Below are positions 35,867 through 44,400 of a DNA stretch of 47,478 bases, piece after piece. The position numbers and the translations under genes are program-made. Within the stretch, counting starts at the first letter, position 1. Each line of letters begins with the position of its first letter. The notes beneath the pieces are model-generated. The model was given only the letters and a program-made list of their open reading frames with translations, did no database searches and had not been told where the DNA came from. The stretch is from assembly GCA_017994695.1 (NCBI GenBank), contig JAGOKF010000022.1:1-47478 (forward strand), read 5' to 3'. Source of the stretch: Myxococcota bacterium (GTDB lineage: Bacteria; Myxococcota_A; UBA9042; DTJE01).

Positions 35867-38341
35867 TCACGAGCGGATCGCCCACCAGGCCATCGTGCCC
35901 GCGACCAGGATCGCCAGGAGGATCCAGGGAATCCATCGCCGGAAGGCCCCCCGGCTCGGCAGGGCCTGGCGGAGGGTCTGGAGCGAGGGATTCTGGGGGT
36001 CGAGCGTCTCGATGCGGCGCAACAGGTCCTGCTGCTGTTCGGCGTTCCGGGCCGACTGGAGAGCCTTGAGCAGGTGCTGCCCCGTGGTCCGGCGGACGGC
36101 CGAGGCCGATTCGCTCCGGAGCACCCCGGCCAGCCACACGCCGGTCTCGGAGGCCTCGGGGAAGGACGGATCGTCGGCCTGGATCGTCGCCATGGTCTCC
36201 CGGTACCAGGCGGCGATCCGGCCCTCCACCTCCGGGTCTCCCCTGCCCCACTCCAGCAGCCGGTCCAGGTGGTCCCGGCGGTCGGCCCAGGACCTTCGGT
36301 CCAACACCTCGTCCAGGCGTTCCACGACCTCCCGTTTCAGGAGTTCCCGGATCGCCCGGCAGGCCGGGGAACGGGGTTGCGCGGCCAGGAGTCCCGCGAT
36401 GCGGAAGCCGTCCCGGCTGGACAGCGGGAGGAACCGGGAGCCGGTATCCAGGTACCACCGACCCAGGGAATCGAGGAAGTCGTCCGGAGGAAGGGTGTCC
36501 AGCACGGTCTGGACCATCTCGACCCAGGCGCCGGTTTCCCGGGGGTCCTGGAGCCAGGCGAAGGCCTCCTGTCGGAGCGCCTCGCCGCAGGCCTTTCCGG
36601 CGTCTCCCCGGAGCCGTGCCCAGATCCGGCGACCGTGGCGGATGGTCTCCTGGCGGCGGGGCCCCTGGCCCACCAGGCGACGGGAGGCCATCCAGAGGTC
36701 CAGGACCACCCGGTCGGGGACGTCGGGAAGCCGCTCGTAGAGGTCCAGCAGGGCCAGGGCCTCCCCGGTCTTCCCCGACAGGTCCAGCTGCCGAATCCGT
36801 TCCAGGGCGATGGATCGGGACCCCCGAAGGGCCGGAAAGATCCGCAAGAGGGATTCGAGGGATTCGCCCCGGGCCTCCCGGGACTGCAGGTATGCCAGGA
36901 AGGAACGGGCCACCTCCCGGGCCGGGACCGGGGATTCCAGCGCCTGAAGGAGGAGGCCGCGGAGTTCCCCGGGAACGTCCGGCAGAGTGTCCAGGTTGCA
37001 ACGGGCGGCCTCCGCCGGGTCCAACCGGACCTCCCGGGTCCAGGGCGCATCGCCAAGAGCGGCGTCCACGTCCGTTGCGTCCAGCAGGTCGGCCAGCATC
37101 AGGTCCAGGCGCGCTCGTCGTTCCTCCCAGAAGGCCTGGAGGACGGGGCCGCGGTTCCCGGCCCCCTGGAAGAGGGAGGCGACGTCCCGTTCCCGGTGCC
37201 GCGCGGCCTGTTCGACCCAGGCGGCAGGGGGCTCGGCCAGGCCCAGTTCGTTCGCGCGTCCACCCGCCTGTTCCCAGAGGAGGAAGACCGGTGCCTGGAA
37301 GGGGTCTCCGGGACGGCGGAACAGCGGGAGGTCCCGGGCCATCCGGTCCAGGGCATCCCGGGCGTCCTCGGGGTAGTCCCGGGCCAGGGCCAGGCGGGCC
37401 CTCCAGATGGCGACGTCCCAGAGGCAGAACCGTTTCGCCAGCAACTGGTCCAGGATCCGGGCCGCACTGGCCACCTCTCCGGTGTAGGCCTCGATCCGGG
37501 CCAGGGAGAGTTCGATGAAGCACTGCAGAAAGGGGTCGCGGTTCAGCGTGGCCGCCTGGACCTCCATGACCTCCCGGGTCAGGATGGCCCCTTCCTCTTT
37601 CAGGCCGGCCTGCTCCCGGGGCGAGGGACGTCTGGGTCGGGCCGGGACTCCCTCCCCGACGGTCTCCAGGAGGCGGTCGTTCAGGGCGATCATCCGGTGG
37701 AGGTCGTCCAGGTAGGTTCCCGAGGCCTTCTCCTGGGCCAGGGCGACCTGCATTCCGAGGGTCGCCCGGACCTCGGTCGCAAAGGCCAGGTGGTCCACGA
37801 CGCCGGACCGTTCCTCCAGCAGGTGCAGCCAGGAGACCTGTCGTGGGTCGGCCAGTCCCGCCTCCAGGGTCACCCGGAGCAGGCGGGCGGCGGTCCGGAC
37901 CGCCGGCAGGGGGGAACGGCGCACCAGGTCGGCCGCCTCCTCGAGGGCCACGTCCGACGGGCGTCCCAGAAGCCGGTTGCAGTGCAGGAGGTCCAGCAGT
38001 TCCCATGCCAGGGCCTGGAGATCCGCATCCAGGCAGGGGAACCATGCTTCCCAGCGCCTCGTCTCTTCCAGGGCGCCTTCCACGAATGGGATCGGCAGGG
38101 AGTCGGGGCGATCGGCGCCGTCGATGACCTCCTGAATGGCCAGGATGAGAACCCGGGCGGCCCGGAAGTGGTCTTCCAGGGGGAGGCCGGCGTCCACGGC
38201 CTCCCGGAGTTTCCGGACCCGCTCCGGGAAGTCCTGGGGACCCAGGCGGACGTCCAGGGAATCGACCTGCCGTTCCAGTTCCTGGATCCTGGGCTGCCCC
38301 GGATAGGACAGCCGGGAGGTGAAAGTCGGGTTCTCGGTCAT
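35867..38341 (-). CDS. Large helical protein with one C-terminal membrane anchor, function unknown
   Basis: An 824-residue mostly alpha-helical protein, no signal peptide, ending in one hydrophobic segment RRWIPWILLAILVAGTMAWW before a short Arg-Ser tail, so probably anchored in the inner membrane with the body in the cytoplasm. Repeated Leu/Ala/Glu/Arg helices of 30-40 residues suggest TPR-like or HEAT-like repeats, but I could not set repeat borders. No catalytic motif was seen. ATG at 38339-38341 has GGGGA just upstream; a GTG 12 codons earlier is an alternative. It sits between serC and an M16 peptidase on one strand with gaps of 58 and 65 bases, so co-transcription is likely. A scaffold role is inference. 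Confidence 0.75.
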   Translation of the reverse strand: MTENPTFTSRLSYPGQPRIQELERQVDSLDVRLGPQDFPERVRKLREAVDAGLPLEDHFRAARVLILAIQEVIDGADRPDSLPIPFVEGALEETRRWEAWFPCLDADLQALAWELLDLLHCNRLLGRPSDVALEEAADLVRRSPLPAVRTAARLLRVTLEAGLADPRQVSWLHLLEERSGVVDHLAFATEVRATLGMQVALAQEKASGTYLDDLHRMIALNDRLLETVGEGVPARPRRPSPREQAGLKEEGAILTREVMEVQAATLNRDPFLQCFIELSLARIEAYTGEVASAARILDQLLAKRFCLWDVAIWRARLALARDYPEDARDALDRMARDLPLFRRPGDPFQAPVFLLWEQAGGRANELGLAEPPAAWVEQAARHRERDVASLFQGAGNRGPVLQAFWEERRARLDLMLADLLDATDVDAALGDAPWTREVRLDPAEAARCNLDTLPDVPGELRGLLLQALESPVPAREVARSFLAYLQSREARGESLESLLRIFPALRGSRSIALERIRQLDLSGKTGEALALLDLYERLPDVPDRVVLDLWMASRRLVGQGPRRQETIRHGRRIWARLRGDAGKACGEALRQEAFAWLQDPRETGAWVEMVQTVLDTLPPDDFLDSLGRWYLDTGSRFLPLSSRDGFRIAGLLAAQPRSPACRAIRELLKREVVERLDEVLDRRSWADRRDHLDRLLEWGRGDPEVEGRIAAWYRETMATIQADDPSFPEASETGVWLAGVLRSESASAVRRTTGQHLLKALQSARNAEQQQDLLRRIETLDPQNPSLQTLRQALPSRGAFRRWIPWILLAILVAGTMAWWAIRS

Positions 38342-38399
38342 GTCCCCAGCATAGCGGCGATCGACCGAGCGGTCCACCCGGTCCCGAGGAAACCCGGCT

Positions 38400-39497
38400 T
38401 CATCCGTGGCGGGAAACGAAGTCCTCCATGAACGACACGAGCGTCTGGACCTGGTCCACCGTCACCGCGTTGTACATCGACACCCGGATGCCCCCCAGGT
38501 CCCGGTAGCCCTTCAGCCCCACCATCCCGGCCTGCTTCGCCTCCTTCACGAAGAGGTCGTCGAGTTCGGGCGTGGGAAGACGGAAATCCACGTTCATCAG
38601 GGACCGGTCCTCGGGGACCGTGACGTAGCTCTGGTAGAAGTCGGGATGGCGGTCGATGCACCCGTAGAGGATCTCGCCCTTCCGCCGGTTGGCCGCCTCG
38701 ATGGCCTTCAACCCCCCGATCTCCCGATTGTAGGCCAGGACGTTCCTCAGGATGTAGATGGACCACGTGGGTGGCGTGTTGAACAGGCTGTTCGCGTCGG
38801 CATGGGTCTTGTAGTTCAGCATCTTCGGGAGATCCGGGCGGCACTGGGCCAGCAGGTCCTTTCGGATCAGCACCACCACGAGTCCCGAGGGGCCCAGGTT
38901 CTTCTGGGCTCCGGCGTAGATCAGCCCGAATGGCCGGACGTCGAAGGGGCGCCACAGGAAGTCCGAGGACATGTCGCAGACCAGGGGAATGCCTCCAGTG
39001 TCGGGGAATCTCTTCCACTGGGTGCCGTAGATGGTGTTGTTGCTGCAGAAGTGGACGTAGGTGCTGTCCTCGTGGACCCGGATCTCCTCGGGCCGGGGGA
39101 GCCGGCGGAATCCCTCGGACTCGGTGCTGGCGATGCAGCGCGCCGCATCCCCGGCCACGACCCGGGCTTCCTGGAAGGCCTTCTTGGCCCAGGAACCGGT
39201 GACGATGTAGTCGGCCTTCCGACCGCCCCACAGCAGGTTCATCGGGACCATCGCGAACTGGAGGTTCCCGCCGCCCTGGAGCAGCAGGACGTGGAAGTCC
39301 TCGGGAACTTCCAGCAGTTCCCGGACCAGGTCGATGGCTTCCTGGTGGACGGCCTCGTATTCCTTGCTCCGGTGGGAGATCTCCATCACCGACATCCCGG
39401 TGCCCGCGAAGTCCAGCAGTTCGTCCCGGGCCCGTTCCAGGGGCTTCAGAGGCAGGGCGGCGGGACCGGCGTAGAAGTTGATGACCCTCTTTCCCAT
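38400..39497 (-). CDS. serC: Phosphoserine aminotransferase
   Basis: A 365-residue class V aminotransferase making phosphoserine from 3-phosphohydroxypyruvate and glutamate. The start MGKRVINFYAGPAALP is typical. MSVMEISHRSKEY, LLLQGGGNLQFAMVPMNLL and the PLP-binding Lys199 in AGAQKNLGPSG follow the SerC pattern, and GYRDLGGIRVSMYNAV near the end binds substrate. ATG at 39495-39497 has GGGAGG upstream; a longer frame extends 29 codons upstream without such a site. It heads a likely operon with the two genes after it. Confidence 0.95.
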   Translation of the reverse strand: MGKRVINFYAGPAALPLKPLERARDELLDFAGTGMSVMEISHRSKEYEAVHQEAIDLVRELLEVPEDFHVLLLQGGGNLQFAMVPMNLLWGGRKADYIVTGSWAKKAFQEARVVAGDAARCIASTESEGFRRLPRPEEIRVHEDSTYVHFCSNNTIYGTQWKRFPDTGGIPLVCDMSSDFLWRPFDVRPFGLIYAGAQKNLGPSGLVVVLIRKDLLAQCRPDLPKMLNYKTHADANSLFNTPPTWSIYILRNVLAYNREIGGLKAIEAANRRKGEILYGCIDRHPDFYQSYVTVPEDRSLMNVDFRLPTPELDDLFVKEAKQAGMVGLKGYRDLGGIRVSMYNAVTVDQVQTLVSFMEDFVSRHG

Positions 39498-39531
39498 GGC
39501 ATCCTCCCAGTCTTCAAGGGGAAAACAGGCA

Positions 39532-39634
39532 CCGGGCACGATGCTAGCGGGTCCTTCGAGGAAGGCAACCGGAAACCCGGTCATTCCGCCCCGACGAAGC
39601 CGCTTTTGCCCGGGACCCCGCCGGGCACGATGCT
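39532..39634. repeat. 14-base direct repeat in the serC / Cys-rich gene divergent gap
   Basis: CCGGGCACGATGCT occurs at 39532-39545 and 39621-39634, 89 bases apart. The second copy leads directly into TATGAT (39637-39642), a good -10 box for the plus-strand gene. A shared regulatory element is possible. Confidence 0.5.
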
Positions 39635-39681
39635 GCTATGATCGGGGGGCGCACCGGAAGGCCAGCATCGGAGGGGAAGCC

Positions 39682-40161
39682 ATGAGGACCGGAAAAGGGG
39701 CCGTTTCGATCGGGATGCTCGTGGTGATGGGGGCAGTCGCCTGGCAGTGCGAAACGGAGGGACGCCGCAAGGTCTTCGGAGCGGTCTGTGCCGACGGGGC
39801 GGAATGCGAGAGCAACGAGTGCTGGGAGGGGCGGTGCGTGTCCCGGGGCAAGGCCTGTGCCACGATGGCGGAATGCGACGACGGGCAGGAGTGTTCGCTG
39901 GACGAGTGCGGGGGGGACGGGCGCTGCTGGTACCGGGTCAACCTCGCCCTTCCCTCCTGTGTTCCGCTGGGCACCGCCACCTGCGCCTGTGGGGAATCGG
40001 GTGTCCGGGTGCTTTCGAACGGCTGCACGTGGCCCGATGCCACGGAGTGCAGCGGATGGCACTCGGTGGTGATGGCCCAGCAACGGGAGGGGGAGGAACG
40101 GTTCCAGGACGGGACCACGCTGTGCATGGAGGACTGCTGCCTCACGATCCAGTGCCCCTGA
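39682..40161 (+). CDS. Small Cys-rich exported protein
   Basis: A 159-residue protein with 18-20 cysteines after an N-terminal hydrophobic segment (AVSIGMLVVMGAVAW). The first Cys follows AVAWQ, which is a poor lipobox, so signal peptidase I cleavage after AVA is about as likely as lipidation. Spaced CADGAECESNECWEGRC and CATMAECDDGQECS resemble the Cys-rich repeats of the larger lipoprotein at 11483-12742. The end DGTTLCMEDCC has a vicinal Cys pair. The ATG at 39682 follows GAGGGGAAGCC. Function unknown. Confidence 0.8.
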   Translation: MRTGKGAVSIGMLVVMGAVAWQCETEGRRKVFGAVCADGAECESNECWEGRCVSRGKACATMAECDDGQECSLDECGGDGRCWYRVNLALPSCVPLGTATCACGESGVRVLSNGCTWPDATECSGWHSVVMAQQREGEERFQDGTTLCMEDCCLTIQCP

Positions 40162-40224
40162 CGGGCGTCCTGCCCCCAAGAGCACCGGCAAGACGAGGAA
40201 TCCATTGACGGGAAAGGGGGACGA

Positions 40225-41430
40225 ATGATCCTTCTGGGCTCGTTCCTGCACCGGGAGACCCTGGCCGAACTGGTCGGGAAGGCCCTGGAAGACCGCTTCG
40301 GCGAGCAGGACGCGGTGCTGTGGAAGCGGCTGGTCAGCCTGAATGCCTGGGCGGTCCGGGTCTGGTCGGATCGGTTCGCCTCGGACCTGTTCCTGGCCCT
40401 GTACGGGCAGGTGCCTCCGTCCTTCCCGGCGTCCACCAAGGCGGAACTGAAGGACCTGGTCGTGGCGAACCCGCCGGTCCGGTCCCCTCGCATCGACGAG
40501 TTGATCGAGGCGTACCGGCGCTTCCCCGAGGACTTCTACCGGGAGACACCCTACGACGGGCGGGTCTTCACGCTGGGGGACCCGCCACGGTACGTGGGAA
40601 GCCGCCGGATCAAGCGGGTCCGCCGCATCGCCGAAAAGACCTCCCGCCGGCTGATCGACTACCTCTTCGACCAGATCCGCCAGCGGGCCGACGAACTGGC
40701 CGAGGAGCGGGCCCGGCGGATGGGCGTCCAGAAGGAGCGTCTGGTCACGCCTCCGGACGAGATGGCCCGGGAGTTCGCCCACGCCGAGCGGCGGGTCCTG
40801 AAGTCCATCCGGGACCGGCTCTTCGTCGCTGCGATGCCCCTGTTCCACATCGACGACATCGTGGGGGTCCGGGTCCTGATGGAAGACGGGCTGCGGGATC
40901 CCTTCGCCCGGTGGCTGGAATCCCACCCGGACCTTTCCGTGGTGGACGAGAAGCACTTCACGGGGAATTTCCGCGGAAACAACATGGTGGTGGCCCTCCG
41001 GCTTCCGATGGATCGCATCCGGGAGTTCCCCGTGCCGTCGGAGGTCGCCGAGCGATGGGTGATCCGGGGGGTGGTTCCCCGGAAGGAGGACGCGGACGGC
41101 CTCTGGAAGGAGTTCCTGGACGGGAGCGAGGGACACGTCCGGCTGGAACTGCTCCAGGTGGACTACGAGGGGCTCCTGGAATCGGAGATCGGCCGGAGCA
41201 TGCACGAGGCCCACATCCTGGAGCAGCGGGAGAACGCGGCCTACAAGGGGCGTCTGGCCACGAACCTGGAGGCCCTGATGGACTGGCTGCTGGCCTATGC
41301 CCTGTCCCCGGTCCGGACCTTCGAGGGAATCCCCATCGTGTTGCGGGGCACCTACCTGCCGGACTACTTCGACCGGATTCACCGGCGGCTCTATCAGCCC
41401 GCGGCGGGAAACACCGGACTCACCCTTTGA
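40225..41430 (+). CDS. Uncharacterised protein with possible RelA/SpoT-like nucleotidyltransferase fold
   Basis: A 401-residue soluble protein, helical up to about residue 205. Then DDIVGVRVLMED resembles the strand in RelA/SpoT synthetase domains that reads D-L-x-G-x-R-V. FRGNNMVVAL lies where those have GYRSLH-type sequence. VRLELLQVDYEGLLESEI with SMHEAHILEQRE follows where they have E-V-Q-I-R-T and a His-containing helix. The (p)ppGpp synthetase catalytic residues are not clearly kept, so any activity may differ. This is my reading of spacing, not a match to a known profile. ATG at 40225 after AAAGGGGGA. Its 3' end overlaps the convergent giant gene by 11 bases. Confidence 0.7.
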   Translation: MILLGSFLHRETLAELVGKALEDRFGEQDAVLWKRLVSLNAWAVRVWSDRFASDLFLALYGQVPPSFPASTKAELKDLVVANPPVRSPRIDELIEAYRRFPEDFYRETPYDGRVFTLGDPPRYVGSRRIKRVRRIAEKTSRRLIDYLFDQIRQRADELAEERARRMGVQKERLVTPPDEMAREFAHAERRVLKSIRDRLFVAAMPLFHIDDIVGVRVLMEDGLRDPFARWLESHPDLSVVDEKHFTGNFRGNNMVVALRLPMDRIREFPVPSEVAERWVIRGVVPRKEDADGLWKEFLDGSEGHVRLELLQVDYEGLLESEIGRSMHEAHILEQRENAAYKGRLATNLEALMDWLLAYALSPVRTFEGIPIVLRGTYLPDYFDRIHRRLYQPAAGNTGLTL

Positions 41431-44400
41431 TTCGTGGAATGCGCCCGAAACGGGCCAGGGCCTCGATCCACGGGACGACGTGGCGGTCCTTCGGGGACCG
41501 ATAGACCGCCCGTTCCCGGTCCCGCGGGGTCGTGATCCGTTCGATTTCGGCCGTCAGGGGGGACCAGTGGTGGGCCCGCTGGACCGCCGAGGGGATCTCG
41601 CAGCGGGCCATCTCCTCCGTCCGGAGGTTCCGGACGCGGGTCGCGTGGCCCACCGCCTCGTCGAAGGGCACCTGGCTGTCGTGGAGCGCGCCGGGCAACT
41701 GGTGGGTGTGCATCCACCAGAGCCATTCCAGCACCTCGGGACAGTGGTCCAGGTCCGTGATCCCCCGGGTCACGCTGGTCGGGACCCAGGTGGCGAACTG
41801 GCCGTCCCGGTGCAGCGCCACGGCCCGCTCCAGCGTCAGGGAATGCGCTCCGGCAAGGACCTCGACGAAATGGCGGCTGTCCAGCACCACCTGGACCGCC
41901 CGGAGGAAGCCGTCGATCAGGCTCTGGGAGTAGAGGACCTGGTAGTGCTTCAGGAACCGCTCCCCCTGCTCCATTGCGAGTCGCATCTTCTGGGCGCCGC
42001 AGGTCCCGTGGACGCTACCGTTGGCGGCGGAGTAGATCAACTGGCGGCCGACCAGGCGCCCCAGGGCCTCCTGCTGGTCGGGCGTGCCGCCCCGGAGGAA
42101 GGACTCGGCCAGCAGGCCGTTGGCGCACCCCTGGGAGTACCCGATCCAAGCCCAGGGGCCCCGGACTCCGTGGAGGGCCCGGAGAATCGCCGAGGCGTTG
42201 TATTCCAGGCTGCGGAACAGGCCCGTATCGGCCCGGACCAGCCGGATGCCCCTCCGGGCCTCGATGCGCCTCCAGGCGTCCTCCAGTTCCCGTCCGTCCT
42301 TCCCATCGGTGATGACGCCCATCGCGCTGACGACCGTCAGGTCGTACCGTCCCGGCGGCGGGGCCACCAGCAGGCGCACCAGGGGGTCCCGGGACAGGAC
42401 CTCCCGGTCCTCGGGGAACCAGTACAGAGCCTCGATGACCGCGTCCACCAGGTCGGATTCCCTGGAGGGAACCGGCCTTCCGAGCGTCGTGGCCATCCAT
42501 TCCCGCACGTCGTCCACGTCCTCCCGGACGTTGTCCACCACGGACCAGACCCGCAGGGCCTCCTCGTGGCGCTGCCAGACCTTCTTCATCCAGGGGATCT
42601 GGAAGCCCGCCGGGACGGCCTGCAGGAAGGCCGAGCATGCCTCGCAGGCCTGGAGGTAGGACGTCCGGACGCCCCGCAGGGACGCCTGGGAATCCCGGCC
42701 ATCCAGGGACAGGGACGATGCGGCGTCGTCTGCCGCCTCGCAGGCCCGGCGGGCCTCCCGTTCCAGGGAGGCGGCGGTTCCCTTCGAGGGACGCGGGGCC
42801 GGAACGGGCGGGTGGTGGACCTCCCGGAGACGTGCCCTCCGGGCCTGCCAGGGCTGGGAACGGGTGAGGATTTCCGAGGCCAGGTCGGTCAGGGCTCCGA
42901 AATAGGACTCCCGGACCCGGCATCCGCCGGCCAGGAAATCCTCCCTGCGGGGCACGGGAATCCCCAGTTTCTCCTCGACCATCGAGGGAATGTCCAGGGG
43001 GGACAGGATGGCCGACTGGGGCTGGTGGAACAGGGCCATCAACACCCCGGCCAGGATGTGGGGCGCCTGCTGGGAGCACTCGAACAGCACCGCGACGAGA
43101 AAGTCGGAATCCCGGATCCGCAGGAGTTCCATCAGCAGCCGGTTGTTCCACTGGGTCGCCGCGGAACCGAAGGGGTCCGCCAGACCGATCTGGAGCAGGT
43201 CGGCCACGTCCATCGGCCCCAGCGCGCAGGGTGGAGGCCAGTCAGGCGAGGATTCGAGGATCGGAAGGGGCCCCAGGACCTCTCCCAGGAACGACGCGAT
43301 GGCCGCGGCGCGACCCGGGGACTCCAGGGGACCGGTCGCCGCATCGACCCGGGCCACGGATCGCTTCGCGGCACGGACCCATGCCAGTCGGCGGACGTCC
43401 TCCTCGGGCCATCGGTCCCGGATCCGGGGCAGGATCCAGTCCAGTTGCGCCAGGGTCAGGGAGGTCGCGACCTCCAGCAGCCGCTGCCGGTCCTCCGGCG
43501 AGGGGGAGGCCTCCCGGGCGATCCGGTACAGCGTTCCGGCATCGGGGATGCCCTCCAGGGCACTTGCCCACCGGTCATCCCGGTCGATGGGAGGCGCCTC
43601 GACGGCCACGGGCGGCGGCTGGGGCAGACCCGGGCGCGTGATCAGGTCCAGCCACCGGAGAATCCCGTCCACCTCGTAGTCGGCCTCGAGGTCGGGGAGC
43701 GCTTCCCGGACCCAGTCCTTGGCCGCCCGAAGGTCCAGGCCGCGGCCCTCGGTAACGTCCCGGACCAGGGGCTCCAGGGAGGCCCCCCACCGGGGCGTGC
43801 CGGTCAGCAGGCGGGAAATCATCCGGCAGAGCACAGGCCGGGGGATCAGGTCCCCCGGGGACCGGATGCCTTCCTCGTCCAGGTGGGACTTCCAGGAAGC
43901 GATCCGGTCGCGAAGACCGGCAATCCGGGTCCCGAGCCCGGGATCGAAATGGGCCAGGACCACCCCCGCGGTGTTCAGGATTTCGCCGATCCGGAAGGGA
44001 TCGTCCGGAAGCCTGCCGGAACGGAGGATGTCCTGCCAGTGGGAGAAGGGGCCGACCCCTTCGGGAAGGCGGAGGTCCAGTCGGCCGCCGGGACCGAACC
44101 GGATGACCAGCGACCCCTGTTCCAGGCCGGGAAGGGTGAAGCGGGACGGAGGATGTCGGGAAGAGGTCATCGTGAAGGGATCGGGGGGAAGTTCCCACCG
44201 GAGGTCCATCGCCAGGTCCTCGATGCCCCTGGACAGGACGATTCCCTTCCGCCAGCCCAGTTCGACCCGGGCGCCGGGTTCCATCGTGACCTGCCGCCCC
44301 GAAAGTTCCGCCCGGGCTTCCTCCAACGACAGCACAATCCCTCCCGCAGGCTCGTACTGCACCGTTCCTCCCGCGCCGCCCGGAGGGGCGATGCGGACCC

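Noticed and set aside
33051-38045. Minus-strand open frame extending the M16 peptidase far upstream
   Set aside because: The extension overlaps the 824-residue gene in another frame and is low-complexity; the M16 start with signal peptide and GAGGAGG is at 35801.
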